DNA from: Terrimicrobiaceae bacterium
GTDB lineage: Bacteria; Verrucomicrobiota; Verrucomicrobiia; Chthoniobacterales; Terrimicrobiaceae
NCBI GenBank assembly: GCA_018402345.1
Contig: JAGYIV010000010.1
Coordinates: 310,001 to 374,000 of the forward strand
Direction: 5' to 3'
DNA length: 64,000 nt
In this document: piece after piece, positions 33,377-44,199 of the stretch
Position numbering within the stretch: the stretch's first letter is position 1
Layout of the letters: each line of letters begins with the position of its first letter
The notes under the pieces: generated by a model
What the model saw: only the letters and a program-made list of their open reading frames with translations
Told to the model about the DNA's origin: nothing
Databases searched by the model: none
Translations under genes and position numbers: made by a program

Positions 33377-36300
33377 TTAAAACGCGAAGTTGAGCGAGGC
33401 GCTGATGGCGTTCTCGAGGTAGGTCTGCGCTCCGAAGTTCACGTTGTAGAACACCGACGCGTTCCAGCCGATCGCCGATCTGCGCGCTCACGCCCGCTCC
33501 GGCGAACACGCTGTTGCGATACGGCGCGCCGGTCTCGTAGCCGAAGGATGGGCCGCTTCCTCCATCCAACGCCGAATTGATCGTGCGCGGGTTGTTCATG
33601 AACTCGTGCATCCACAGCATCCTCGCCTCGGGGATGAGTGCGATGTTCCCGGCCACCTCCCAAGTGTAGGCCACGCGGCCGCCCAGCGTGCTCCGCAGGC
33701 TGTTTGCGTTCTGCTGCCCGAGCGCCAGATCCAGGCTGTCGGCTCCTGTCTCCGCGAAGCCTCCCACGCCGGCGTAGGTGTATTGCGCCCCGACGATCGG
33801 GCCGATCGTCCAGTTGCCGAACTCGAAATCCTTCCCGAGGTTCAGCGCGGCGCTGAATTGCCCGCTGTTCGGATTCGCCCGCGCCGTGCGGTCGATCGTG
33901 CCGAAGGTGATCGCCCGCCGCGTCTGGTAGCCGGTGTAGCCACCGCCGATGACACTGTTCACATAGTAGCCGTCCTCGTTCTCCCATGTGGCATAGGCCC
34001 CGAAGAGCGCGCTGTTGCCGCGCGTGCTGCTGCCGCCGCTGTATTTGGCGTAGTTGTATTGGTAGCCGGCGTAGAGGCCGGTGCTGAACGCCTCGCTCCA
34101 GCGGTAATCGGCTCCCGCGAGGAACCCGCCGGCGTCGTTTTTATAACCGGGAGACTCGGAGAGGTTGTAGGAGCGCGAGAACGATCCCGTGCCCATGACC
34201 CACGCGTTCCAGTTCGTGGACACGGCATCCTCGACGATCGGGCTGGCGGTCTTCGCATCGGCCACGCTCTTGCCGTCGCGGTCGTGCTTGAGCGGTTCGC
34301 TCTGCATGACCGATGGCCTGGAAGCTCTGGATTCCCGCCCTCACCGCGCCCATGCGTTGATTAAGTTGCTGGGTCTGCGTGAACGCCTGCTCGATGCTCA
34401 TGTCCGCCAGACTCTCGTAGAACCCGGGCATGATTTGCTCGAAGGAGGCGGGGTATTGCTCGGCTGTTTGCAGGTCGAGGGCGATGCTGACTGTCTCGCG
34501 GTCGCCTTCGGTGGCGGGGATGAAGCTGTCGAGTGCTTTGGCCACATTGCGCTGGTTCGGCGTCACGGCCCCGCGGGTGTAGGTGTCGGGCGCGATCAGC
34601 AGCGTGCCGGTTGTGCCGCCATTGAGGAAGCGCCCGCGGAAGGTCTCGGGAGCATTGATCGTGTCGAACTCCCCACTGATCCCACCCCCCGCGGTGAGGA
34701 AGGCATACTGCTGGCCGTAGGCGAGCGGGTTGCCGTTGTAGGGAATGATATTCAGCGTGCCATCCACCGTGGCGGCTCCGCTGACCGCGAGGCGATCGAA
34801 GTTCGTGAGGCTTTCGATTTCGATATCCGTCACGGCGGTGGGCGTGAGCGTCAGAGTCGCCACGCTCAATATTCCCGGAGAGTTGCCCGGCGACAAGGTG
34901 CCGGAAACCGTCACCGGCGCGAAGATCGTGCCGCTTCCACCGAGCGTGGCGCCGGAGTTAACAGCCACCGAGTTGGAGGCGAGTTGACCATTGACGGCAA
35001 GCAATCCAGCCACAACCTCCACCGACGAAGCGGTGACATTCCCAGTAGTCTTGAGCGAACCAGTGGCATTCACTGTCAGGTTGCCGCTGCCTGAGATATC
35101 GCCTGAGATGACCTGTGCGGCGGAGCTCGAGTAGACGAAATTGCCATTGTTGGTGATCGAGCCGCTGAAATTCCCACCACCGAGCACGCCGCTGCCTGCG
35201 ATGTTTAGTTCCCCCGCAGCGATGGTGATCGGCCCATTGAAGGTATTGGCACCCGTCAGCGTCAGGGTTCCTGCACCTTGTTTGTCGAGTTCCGCCACTC
35301 CGGCTCCAAGCGGCGCACTCCACTCGACATTGTTGCCGTTTGTGTCCACCGGGAGTTTCCCCGCAAACACAAATCTTGGAGACAAGTCCACCGAGATGCC
35401 CGGTGCGTAAACCAAGGTGCCGCCATCGAAAACAATCCGCTGGCTGAGCCTCTCGGGCAGGTTCAACGCGTTGTTGTGGGCCACAAGAAGAACACCGTCT
35501 TCAAGCATGGCATCGCCGGTGAAGTTCGTGTTGTTGCCCGAAAGCGCCAAGATGCCCGCGCCTGTTTTCACCAGATCGCCGCTGCCGGAAAGTTGCCCGG
35601 TGAGCGAAATCGTGCGGTTCGCGTAGGTTGTCAACGTATTGCCTTGGGTGTCGATGTCGCCGCTGACCGTCAATGTCGCATCCGTTGCGCTGAAGGTCTG
35701 GTTCGCCGTGAGGTTCAGGTCGAGGCGCACGGTTTTCGGCAGGGAGAATTCCGTGGTGATGCCCTCGGCTCCGATTTCCAACGGCGCGATCTCGATCTCG
35801 CCCGTGCCGAATGTGAACTTGTAGGAATCCCACACGCCAAAGTTCTCGAAGTTCGTGTTCGTGGAGTGGTTGAACAGCTCGATTCCCCATGTGCCGACAA
35901 GTGACTCTCCAAAGAAGGTATTGCTCAGAAATGTCCACTGGCCGACATCCGTCAAGGACGCAAGGCGGTTCTCCTCGGAGGGTGTGTCGATCAGGTTGCG
36001 GTCGCTGTAGAACAACTGGGCACTCGTCCCCGAAGGCGATGTCAAAAAGGCGTAGAAATCGCCGAGAATCGCCCCCTCGCCCGCGAGGTAGGCGTCCGCA
36101 TTTTTCTGCATCCCGGACAACCTCATCTCCAACTGCACATACTCCAGCGGCATCAACCCAGAGGCCTCCACTCTGAATGCCGCCCTGGTCACACGCGTGT
36201 CGGCACCGAACACGCCTTGCGCGACGGGTTGGATGCCGGCTTCCAGAACCCGCGCGTCGCTCAAGTGCGTGACCTTTTCCGCCGCACGGGTGAACCAATC

Positions 36301-37605
36301 GGCATCGATCAATCCAAATCCATACTCGGGGTTGAAATCGAATCCGCTGCCGTTTGCGACCCAGTTGTTGTTTCCCGGATCGACCTTGACGCTGGTCCGC
36401 GCGAGGAGATGGCGCGCCATGCGAATGTTCAGGCTGGGATTCGCTTCCACACCCAAAGCCATCACGCCGGCCACCAATGGCGAGGCCGACGAGGTTCCTC
36501 CAAAAGTGCTGGTGTAGTTGCCGAGATCCGCAGCGTCGACTGGCTGGAAATACGGGTCGTCCTTCGGCGGAAGTGACGCATCGTCACCGATATTGTTGTA
36601 GCCATCCCTCCCGGTGCGGTCGGTTGTGGAGATGCTGAAAAACTCCTCGCTGCCCGAACTCGGGGCAACCACCATGAGGTTGGCCCCGTAGCTGCTATAG
36701 GGAGCGCGCCTGCCGTTACTGGCCAGGGAACCAACGGTCAGGACATGGGGCGATGTGTTCGCCAGCCGCTTGTTTGCGTCCTCGGTGGGGTAAATGCCCC
36801 CGCTGTTGCCTGAGGAGATAGAATGCAGGACGCCAAGCGAGGCGCTTTGCTCCAGCGCGTTCATCTTCAAAAGGGCATCAGGTTTCCCGGCACCCTCGAA
36901 TGCGTTATCCGGCCCATAGCTATGGTTCATCACCCGCACAGGCGGGTGGGCTCCGGGAACTTGTGTGTAGGTGTCAAAGGGTGTTTCCTGACCGATGAAC
37001 CCATAGGCGCGGGCTAACGCCTGATCCAGCGTCAAATCCCCTGCCAGATCTTGAAGGCGGATCACCCTTTGGCCCGCAATTTGTGCCAACGGGGCCGCTC
37101 CTGTAACACCGATGCCATTGCCGCCCCGTGCGGCCGCGACGCCTGCGACAGAGGTGCCATGGTTGTCATCCAGCTTCTTAGGGAAGGGGCGCAGCGGGTC
37201 CGCCTCGTTTTCCGCCACCGTCATCGAGTAGTCCCAGCTGTATTCATTGAGGAACCCCGCCACCAAATCCGGATGATCCCCCTGCACGCCGACATCGACG
37301 ATGCTGATCACCACGCCATTGCCGGTGAGCCCGCGCGCCCATGCGCCGGCGACATTCGCATCGAGACCCGCATTCACGGCGTTGACCGGCATCTGGTTGA
37401 TCAAATGCCACTGGCCATAATACCCCTCGGCGGTGCCATTTCCCGAACCCGGCGCAAAGTAGGGGTCGGATGGGTAAAACGATTGGGCAGAGCAGAGGGC
37501 CGTCAGGAACAAAAACAGCAGGGCAGACAAACGCCTGAGCGGACCATGCCCCCCTCTTGATTGAAACGCCAAACCAACAGTCGGGGAAAACGCAGGAGAT
37601 TTCAT
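33377..37605 (-). pseudogene. Second kexin-like autotransporter, two frame breaks in the barrel
   Basis: Same architecture as the neighbour: signal peptide, protease domain with ISIVDVGVQGDHPD, NHGTSVAGVAAARGG and GGTSSASPLVAG, P-domain, autotransporter repeats and barrel. Compared with the intact copy there is an extra base in GCATGACCGATGG (about 34308-34310), which breaks the frame before the barrel. A second extra base at about 33467-33472 changes the C-terminal Trp-Asn-Ala-Ser segment. Corrected, it would end at 33377 with the same Asn-Phe-Ala-Phe tail. Without correction it could not be displayed. The protease domain diverges more than the passenger, suggesting gene conversion. Confidence 0.85.
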
Positions 37606-37653
37606 TCGTTCTCCCTACCCCGCCTCACATCCAAATACAAGACCCAAACCGGC

Positions 37654-38574
37654 TCAAGCGGCCGGAAACAACTCGCCTTGGGCAGGCGCCACTGCCCCGG
37701 ACTTCGCCGCTTCGGCCTCGATCTCGCGGAGAAGTGAACCGAACTCGCACTCGCGCAACGCGGCGATCAACTCGGGATACTTGGGTTCGATCACCAACTC
37801 ACGCCACGGCACCGGCAGGGGAAGATCGTCGTCCAGACGCACCATCTCGCGGTTGGCGATGATCAACTCGCGGTGGGCTTCAATTTTCTCTCGGAGCTTG
37901 GGGTTGGCGATGGCCTCCGGATGTTCCAGCATCTGCTCGACGGATCCGCAGGCCTCGACAAGCGATGCCGCGGTTTTCGGCCCCACGCCGGGCACGCCGG
38001 GGATGTTGTCGGAGGCATCGCCGGTGAGGGCCAGCACATCGGCGATGCGCGCGGGCGGCACGCCCCACTTGCTGAAAACCTCTGCCTCACCGAGCAAGGC
38101 GAAGCCGGCTTCCCTGGGGCCGCCCTTTGTGCTGGCATAGATCGAAATCCCCTCGCCGACGAGTTGCATGATATCCTTGTCGTTGGTCGCGATCACGACC
38201 TCCACCCCGTCGCGCCGCGCGGCAAGCGCATAGGAAGCGATCAGGTCGTCGGCCTCGGTGTTCGAGAGCCACAGGCTCCGCAGCCCGATCAACGGCATCC
38301 GCTCCTGCAACCAATCCTCCTGCGGCCTCAGTTCACCGGGCATCTCTGTGCGGTTTTGCTTGTAGGCGGGCTGCAACTCGACACGCCGCGCGGGCATGCC
38401 GGCATCCCAAATGACAGCAGCGCGGTCGGGCTTCACATCGGCGATCATTTTCCGAAGGGCCTTGATGAAGCCATAGATGGCGTTCGTGGGCTCGCCCTTG
38501 GAGTTTTTCAGCCCCCGGATCGCGAAGAAGGAACGGTAGAGAAAATAGTGACCGTCGACGAGAAGGAGGCGCAT
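37654..38574 (-). CDS. 5'-3' exonuclease (PolA N-terminal type, stand-alone)
   Basis: A 306-residue FEN-family nuclease. It starts MRLLLVDGHYFLYRSFFAIR, with acidic metal ligands in AVIWDAGMPARR, NTEADDLIASYA and ATNDKDIMQLV. The helix-hairpin-helix DASDNIPGVPGVGPKTAASL binds DNA. No polymerase domain is attached. Such proteins process flaps and RNA primers or act in repair. The start at 38574 is chosen for the conserved N-terminus; upstream frame is not coding. The NIL gene lies 11 bases upstream on the same strand. Confidence 0.92.
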   Translation of the reverse strand: MRLLLVDGHYFLYRSFFAIRGLKNSKGEPTNAIYGFIKALRKMIADVKPDRAAVIWDAGMPARRVELQPAYKQNRTEMPGELRPQEDWLQERMPLIGLRSLWLSNTEADDLIASYALAARRDGVEVVIATNDKDIMQLVGEGISIYASTKGGPREAGFALLGEAEVFSKWGVPPARIADVLALTGDASDNIPGVPGVGPKTAASLVEACGSVEQMLEHPEAIANPKLREKIEAHRELIIANREMVRLDDDLPLPVPWRELVIEPKYPELIAALRECEFGSLLREIEAEAAKSGAVAPAQGELFPAA

Positions 38575-38585
38575 GCGGCAGCGGG

Positions 38586-38828
38586 TCAACTGGCAATCGT
38601 GCCGATTTCCACTGGCTCGACTTTGATGCCGAGTTCCTCGAGCCAGGCGATCGCTTTTTTGATCTCCTCGCGCTCGCCGTCGAGTTCGAGCGATACCACG
38701 CCGACCTCCTCGTTCACGCTGGCCTGGCGGACATTCGTGACGACAGGAAATTCCTTTGCGAGTTCCCACAATACAGGGCGGGTGATCAACCGGGCGGGAA
38801 ACATGAGCCAGAGGCGTGTCTTTTGCAT
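38586..38828 (-). CDS. NIL domain protein
   Basis: An 80-residue protein, MQKTRLWLMFPARLITRPVL then VVSLELDGEREEIKKAIAWL. It is a ferredoxin-like NIL domain, otherwise found at the C-terminus of methionine-transport ATPases and beside ferredoxins. A free-standing copy may bind a small ligand such as methionine. It may be relevant that a SAM riboswitch lies about 700 bases away. The start at 38828 is preferred over 38837 by alignment to the domain start. Confidence 0.8.
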   Translation of the reverse strand: MQKTRLWLMFPARLITRPVLWELAKEFPVVTNVRQASVNEEVGVVSLELDGEREEIKKAIAWLEELGIKVEPVEIGTIAS

Positions 38829-38867
38829 GATCAACATGCTAGCCGCTCGCTTCGCGGCATGCCACTC

Positions 38868-39419
38868 CTAAGAACGCTCCAGCGCGCGCGCAGGGTTCCC
38901 CGCCACCGTGGCGTTCGGTCCTGCATCGCGCACTACCACAGCGCCGGCGACGCAGAACGTGTTTTTTCCAATCACCACGCCGGGCCCAACAAACACCCCC
39001 GCCGCAATCCAACTCCCCTCGCCGATCTCGATGGGCTTCAGCACCAAATCGAACGCCTCACTGCGGAAATCATGCGACCCAGTGCACAAGAACGCCCGCT
39101 GTGAAAGACACACGCTCCGCCCGATCCTCACCGGCGCGAGACTCAAAACCACCACCTCGTCGCCGATCCACACATGGTCGCCTATGTCCACCCGCCACGG
39201 AAAAGTGATGTTCACCCGCGAGCGGATCACCACCCCCCTGCCAACCTTCGCCCCGAAGGCCCGCAGGGCGGCGCATTTCAATGCGGATGGCACCGGAAAC
39301 CACGGAGCGAACAGCAACGAGCGCACCACCCACCACAACACCTCTTTCCACGCGGAGGCGCCGCGGGAAAATTCAGGATTCTTGAAACGGGACAGGTCCA
39401 TGCGGGAAAACTCACCCAC
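38868..39419 (-). CDS. Hexapeptide-repeat acyltransferase (WcaF-type)
   Basis: A 183-residue left-handed beta-helix protein. Hexapeptide repeats run through VGRGVVIRSRVNITFPWRVD, IGDHVWIGDEVVVLS and IGEGSWIAAGVFVGPGVVIG. The active-site histidine region is CTGSHDFRSEAF, and it ends VAGNPARALERS. WcaF-type enzymes O-acetylate surface polysaccharide sugars. A start at 39401 is also possible. It is transcribed away from the riboswitch gene. Confidence 0.88.
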   Translation of the reverse strand: MGEFSRMDLSRFKNPEFSRGASAWKEVLWWVVRSLLFAPWFPVPSALKCAALRAFGAKVGRGVVIRSRVNITFPWRVDIGDHVWIGDEVVVLSLAPVRIGRSVCLSQRAFLCTGSHDFRSEAFDLVLKPIEIGEGSWIAAGVFVGPGVVIGKNTFCVAGAVVVRDAGPNATVAGNPARALERS

Positions 39420-39509
39420 AAACTCAACACACGAACCCCAACGCGGCGATCAGAAACACGCCGGATTTTTCCCTTGACGCTCCGGCGCCAAGAGACGATA
39501 CCCCAGCGC

Positions 39510-39635
39510 ATCTTATCGAGAGTGGTTGAGGGACTGGCCCGATGAAACCACGGCAACCGCCAAGCGAAAGCTTGGGCCCAGGTGCCAAATCCAGCTGGAC
39601 CGCGCGGAAACGCAGGTCTGGAAAAGATGAGAGGG
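39510..39635 (+). ncRNA. SAM-I (S-box) riboswitch
   Basis: Helix P1 pairs CTTATC (39512-39517) with GATGAG (39626-39631). Between them are the S-box core GAGGGACTGGCCCGATGAAA and CACGGCAACC, then AGGTGCCAAATCC and the P4 strand CAGGTCTGGAAAAG. These are the conserved elements of the class I SAM riboswitch. It precedes the threonine-synthase-like gene by about 60 bases, so S-adenosylmethionine should turn that gene off. The switching structure between 39636 and 39695 was not resolved. Confidence 0.93.
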
Positions 39636-39695
39636 ACATTCGCTATCGCAGGAGGTCCGTCACTCGTCCGCTCTCGATCGGAGCAACCACATCCT

Positions 39696-40958
39696 ATGAG
39701 TGATCAACAGACCTTCTTCTCGAACCTGAAATGCCGCGAGTGCGGACGCCTGTATCCCAAGGAGGCGATCCACATTTGCGAATTCGATTTCGGCCCCCTT
39801 GAGGCCGCCTACGACTACGACCTGATCGCGAAACATATCAACCGCGATGTCATCGCATCGCGTCCGCAGACCATGTGGCGCTACCGCGAGTTGCTGCCAA
39901 TCGACGGCGAACCCACCGTGGGCTTTCAGGTCGGCTTCACTCCTCTCGTCCGCGCCGATCGCCTTGCGCGGCACCTCGGCGTCGAGGAACTCTACATCAA
40001 GAACGACACGGTCAACTACCCCACCCTTTCCTTCAAGGATCGCGTGGTCTCGGTCGCCCTCAGCCGCGCGCGCGAACTCGGCTTCCAAGTCGTGGCCTGC
40101 GCCTCCACCGGCAACCTGGCTAACTCTGTCGCCGCAAACGCCGCCGCCGCGGGACTCACCAGCTATGTGCTCATCCCGGCGAACCTCGAAAAAAGCAAAA
40201 TCGTTGGCTCGCTCGTCTACGGCACGCAAGTGATCGGCATCGAGGGCCCCTACGACCAAGTCAACCGCCTCTGCTCCGAAATCGCCGGAAAATACGGCTG
40301 GGGCTTCGTGAACGTGAACCTCCGCCCCTACTACGCCGAGGGCTCCAAAAGCATGGGCTTCGAAATCGCCGAGCAACTCGGCTGGAAACTGCCGAAACAC
40401 ACGGTGATTCCCATGGCCAGCGGATCGCTCCTCACCAAGATCCACAAGGCCTACAAGGAATTCATCAAAGTCGGCGTCCTGCCTGAGCAGAAATTCTCCG
40501 TGCACGGCGCCCAGGCCAGCGGCTGTTCCCCGATCTCCGAGGCGCACAAAAAACGCACCGACATCGTCAAGCCGGTCCCGCACCCCGACACCATCGTCAA
40601 ATCCCTCGCCATCGGCACCCCGGCGGATGGCTACTACGCCCTCCGCAGCATGGAACAAACCGGCGGCAGCGCCGAGGACTGCTCCGACGAGGAGGTCATC
40701 CGCGGGATCCGCGACCTGGCCGAATACGCTGGCATCTTCGCCGAGACTGCCGGCGGCGTCACTGTGGCCTGCGCCCGCAAACTCATCGACAGCGGCAAAA
40801 TCCCCCGCAACGAAAGCATCGTCCTCTGCATCACTGGCCACGGCCTGAAAACGCAGGAGGCCATCCACGGCCATTGCGGCGAGCCCCGCGTCATCAAGCC
40901 AAGCCTCCGTGAATTCGAGGCCCTCGTGCAAAACGACCCGGCCCTCCAACCGGCCTGA
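39696..40958 (+). CDS. thrC: Threonine synthase-like PLP enzyme
   Basis: A 420-residue fold-type II PLP enzyme. The N-terminus has CxxC (LKCRECGRLYP) and a further Cys. The Schiff-base lysine is in LSFKDRVVSVAL (K114). CASTGNLANSVAANAAAAG and MASGSLLTKIHKAYK fit the phosphate and ring binding loops. By sequence it resembles threonine synthase, converting O-phosphohomoserine to threonine. SAM-riboswitch control and the ThiS/MoaD-like gene 32 bases downstream point instead, or as well, to methionine synthesis. The ATG at 39696 is chosen; the longer frame would start inside the riboswitch. Confidence 0.88.
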   Translation: MSDQQTFFSNLKCRECGRLYPKEAIHICEFDFGPLEAAYDYDLIAKHINRDVIASRPQTMWRYRELLPIDGEPTVGFQVGFTPLVRADRLARHLGVEELYIKNDTVNYPTLSFKDRVVSVALSRARELGFQVVACASTGNLANSVAANAAAAGLTSYVLIPANLEKSKIVGSLVYGTQVIGIEGPYDQVNRLCSEIAGKYGWGFVNVNLRPYYAEGSKSMGFEIAEQLGWKLPKHTVIPMASGSLLTKIHKAYKEFIKVGVLPEQKFSVHGAQASGCSPISEAHKKRTDIVKPVPHPDTIVKSLAIGTPADGYYALRSMEQTGGSAEDCSDEEVIRGIRDLAEYAGIFAETAGGVTVACARKLIDSGKIPRNESIVLCITGHGLKTQEAIHGHCGEPRVIKPSLREFEALVQNDPALQPA

Positions 40959-40990
40959 CACTCTTCACTCAACCCAACCACACACACCAC

Positions 40991-41266
<276 letters not shown>

Positions 41267-41275
41267 CACCCCGCT

Positions 41276-41980
41276 CTACCTGCCAGTTTTTTTCGCCACC
41301 GCCACAGGCAACGGCCTGGCGGGATGGCCGTGTTTCTCGCCGTAGACAAACACCGGCGTGCCTCTTGGAATGAGTTTGTAGAGTTCCTTCGCTGGTCTTG
41401 CAGGCATGCGGATGCAACCGTGCGACGCCGGCCTGCCTGGAACATACCCCTGATGGAACCCGATCGCCGTGGCCTTGCCCTCGGGAGTGTGGAATCTCAT
41501 GAAATATCTCATCGGCGCCCCGCGGAACACCATACCTTCGGGAATCTCGGCCACCCGCGTGTCGATTTCGCCGGGTTGTTCCTCGCCACTCTCGCCGTGG
41601 ACCAACTTGCCGTAGAGATTCGAGGCATGATCTGGGCTTTTCTGCCCGATGAGATAATCCCCCGTCGGCGTCCTGAAGGAACGCTTGCCGCTCGCGATCC
41701 GCGAGGCAGCCACAAGTTGCCCTTGGGAGTAAATATAGGCCCGCTGGCGATCCAGATCGACAATGACCCCCGAGCGCCCGGGATCCAGCGGCGCTGCGGC
41801 AATCTCCTGCTGGAATACCGCAAGCCGCGAAGGCGAGGCGCTCAGCGCCGTATCGATCAACGCCAAATCCCCCTCGCTGACAGCCACAGGCACGTCAGGC
41901 GCGGGGCGTTTCGAAAACGTTTGGCAACCACCGAGAACAAGCAGCGCCATGGGAAGTGTCAGCAGCAACACGCGGAACAT
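41276..41980 (-). CDS. L,D-transpeptidase lipoprotein (YkuD family)
   Basis: A 234-residue protein. A lipoprotein signal (LLLTLPMALLVLGGCQTFSK, lipobox Leu-Gly-Gly-Cys) is followed by a YkuD domain beginning at about 75 (VIVDLDRQRAYIYSQGQLVA) with the catalytic motif GRPASHGCIRMPARPAKELY. Such enzymes make 3-3 crosslinks in peptidoglycan or attach lipoproteins. It converges with the sulfur-carrier gene 9 bases away. The start at MFRVLL (41980) gives the better signal peptide. Confidence 0.92.
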   Translation of the reverse strand: MFRVLLLTLPMALLVLGGCQTFSKRPAPDVPVAVSEGDLALIDTALSASPSRLAVFQQEIAAAPLDPGRSGVIVDLDRQRAYIYSQGQLVAASRIASGKRSFRTPTGDYLIGQKSPDHASNLYGKLVHGESGEEQPGEIDTRVAEIPEGMVFRGAPMRYFMRFHTPEGKATAIGFHQGYVPGRPASHGCIRMPARPAKELYKLIPRGTPVFVYGEKHGHPARPLPVAVAKKTGR

Positions 41981-42063
41981 GGAAATAACAAACACCAAAA
42001 ATCACGCCCTCGCCAAGCCCGGATCGCGCCATGGCGGCACTGTGAGTAACTGGCGGGATTCTT

Positions 42064-43119
42064 TTACAACTCGCCGGCGAAGGCCTCGATATCCGCGCTC
42101 TGGATTGCCGCGCGGTGCAGACTTGTGAGTTTTTCAGAATCGTTGATCGATTCGATCACCTCGCGAAGCCCTTCGGGAACCGATTCAAACCGAATTTCCA
42201 GCGCCTCAACGATGGCTTGTTGCTTCGAGGCAATAAGGCCTTCCTGACGACCTTCTTGACGACCTTCTTGACGACCTTCTTGACGACCTTCCTGACGACC
42301 TTCCTGACGACCTTCTTGACGGAACTGCTGTGCAAGGGAGCGGACTTCTTCGCGACCTTCTTCTCGGAGTTGTTCGGCGAGTGACATGGCGTTTTGGTTC
42401 AATTTGGGGTTGGTGATTGTCTTTAGTTTCTGGCGAAAGGCGGGCTTGTCAATGTCGCGGTCAAGGATGTAGCGCAGCAATTGCTCGAGGGCTTCGGGCG
42501 TCAGTTGCACCATCAGCATCTCGTCCCACACGGCGTCATCGAGCAGGGCGCTGATCTTTTCGGCTTTCAATGCCCTCAGCGTCAGAATGCCCATCGGCGT
42601 GCCGAGGATTTTTTCGTAGGGCATCGAACACAACTCCACGAGTCGGAACTCGAAGTCGGGCGTGTGTTTTTGGATTGCTGCGGCGAGGCCCGCAGGCGCT
42701 TGGATGAGGTCGGTAAAGCGGGGGGAGGTTTTCCAAGGCTTGTTGTCTTGTGCGAGGACAAGCGGAAGGATCGGCGGCAGGCGGGTTGCGGCGGGAGACT
42801 TGCGGGCGTGGGTTTTCCAGATGCCGACCATGTAGGAGAGCAGGCGCAGGGCGATGAGCGGGTCTTCGCTGCTTTGGTGCTCGAAGAGGATATAGAGGAA
42901 GGCAGGCTCGCCGCCGAGATGCGCGGTATATAGCAAGTCGCTGCTGGAGGCGGAAAATTCGGCGTCGATCTGGCTGCCACTTTCCAACCGGAGCGTGGAC
43001 CAATCGATCTGCGGGACAATGCCGGGCGGGAGTTCGGCTTGGAGGAAGGCGCGGGCGGTGGGAATGTCCGAAAACGTGGCTTTGACGATTTTGTCATGCG
43101 GTTGATGCAGGCCGGACAT
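42064..43119 (-). CDS. Rpn-family nuclease/putative transposase (PD-(D/E)XK)
   Basis: A 351-residue protein. The N-terminus MSGLHQPHDKIVKATFSDIP and QIDAEFSASSSDLLYTAHLG ... AFLYILFEHQSSEDPLIALR belong to the Rpn/transposase_31 family of recombination-promoting DNA endonucleases. The C-terminal part contains seven copies of Arg-Gln-Glu-Gly in a coiled coil. Such genes are mobile-looking and widespread but lack terminal repeats; their role is unclear. The start at 43119 is chosen for homology. Confidence 0.85.
   Translation of the reverse strand: MSGLHQPHDKIVKATFSDIPTARAFLQAELPPGIVPQIDWSTLRLESGSQIDAEFSASSSDLLYTAHLGGEPAFLYILFEHQSSEDPLIALRLLSYMVGIWKTHARKSPAATRLPPILPLVLAQDNKPWKTSPRFTDLIQAPAGLAAAIQKHTPDFEFRLVELCSMPYEKILGTPMGILTLRALKAEKISALLDDAVWDEMLMVQLTPEALEQLLRYILDRDIDKPAFRQKLKTITNPKLNQNAMSLAEQLREEGREEVRSLAQQFRQEGRQEGRQEGRQEGRQEGRQEGRQEGLIASKQQAIVEALEIRFESVPEGLREVIESINDSEKLTSLHRAAIQSADIEAFAGEL
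42239..42322 (-). repeat. Seven tandem 12-bp units encoding Arg-Gln-Glu-Gly
   Basis: CCTTCYTGACGA is repeated seven times on the + strand within the Rpn gene. The unit length keeps the reading frame, so copy number can vary without loss of the protein. Confidence 0.9.
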
Positions 43120-43311
43120 GGGCGTGAGGTTAAGCGTGGCGGAAATGAGAGGAAAGGAGAGAAATAAAGGGACCGAGTGTTGCCCCATGATGAAGCGAAA
43201 GGAGGCGACGAAAACGGTGGGTTTTTCCAGTTTCAGCCGAGGCCATCGGCGGAATTACGTTTCGTTCATCCACTCTCCTTGGACTGGGGTGTTCAGTGGG
43301 GCTGACACAGA

Positions 43312-44199
43312 CTATGTCCGCCGCCGCGCATTGTTCCGCAGAGCACCCGGCGATTCGCCAAAGGTTTTTTTGAAGGCATTCGACAAGTGAAATGCCGAGG
43401 CGAAGCCCGACCTCTCCGCCACCTCGTCGAGAGTCAGGTCCGATGAGGCGATCCATCGACGTGCCTGCCCAAGGCGCGACTGCAGATGGTATTGCCAGGG
43501 CGAGAGGCCCGTCTGCTCCTTGAACACCCTGCGGAAATACGAATACCCCCACCCCAAATTCCTCGCGAGCGCCTGAAGGTCCGGTGGCACGCCACCGATG
43601 GATGACAACGCCCGCTCCGCCCGCCGCACCTTGTCTACCATCATGGACCGCCGCGCATCATCGAGCGGCAATTCGGCACACAATGCCAACAGGCGATAAG
43701 CCGCCGCAGACACCTCGGGCACACTCGCCTGCCGAGCCCCGCCAAGCAACGCGTGCAGGTCTTGAAAAGCAGCTTCGACCCCCGCAACCGCAGCGCCTGG
43801 AAAAACACAACTCTGCTTTTGCAACACCCCCCCGCCGATCAACTCCCGCGGCACCACGCCATCCACCTCGACCCAATGCTCCGTCCAACCTGTTTCAAGC
43901 GCGGGGCGATAGGTGTGCCACTCGTCGGGAAAAAGAATCATCACCGTCCCCGCTGAAACCTTGTGGCACCCCGCCGAGACGCTTTCAAAGAGCCCCTCGC
44001 CAGCCGTCACACACAGAATCTGGAGCGCTTGAAGCGTGCGGCCCTTTTCAAAATCGAACGCATGGTCGGTGGGATGGCCCGTTGGCGGATAGGCTTCGCG
44101 CGCAGGGATCGACACGCGCCCTGCGCCAAGCACCTCCACCCCCCACCGTGCCCGTTCGGGCGTGCGGGGCAGGTAAACAAAATAACTCTCAGGTGTCAT
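43312..44199 (-). CDS. AraC-family regulator of the rhamnose-type locus
   Basis: A 295-residue protein with an N-terminal cupin-like sensing domain (KVSAGTVMILFPDEWHTYRP) and a C-terminal double HTH (LARNLGWGYSYFRRVFKEQT, LTLDEVAERSGFASAFHLSN). It is divergent from rhaA with a 223-base shared control region, so it most likely senses rhamnose or a related sugar and acts on the two 37-bp operator copies. The start at MTPESYFVYL (44199) is chosen; the longer frame reads into the promoter. Confidence 0.9.
   Translation of the reverse strand: MTPESYFVYLPRTPERARWGVEVLGAGRVSIPAREAYPPTGHPTDHAFDFEKGRTLQALQILCVTAGEGLFESVSAGCHKVSAGTVMILFPDEWHTYRPALETGWTEHWVEVDGVVPRELIGGGVLQKQSCVFPGAAVAGVEAAFQDLHALLGGARQASVPEVSAAAYRLLALCAELPLDDARRSMMVDKVRRAERALSSIGGVPPDLQALARNLGWGYSYFRRVFKEQTGLSPWQYHLQSRLGQARRWIASSDLTLDEVAERSGFASAFHLSNAFKKTFGESPGALRNNARRRT

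Noticed and set aside
42239-42322. Regular repeats considered as a CRISPR array
   Set aside because: Seven contiguous 12-mers inside a gene, no spacers.
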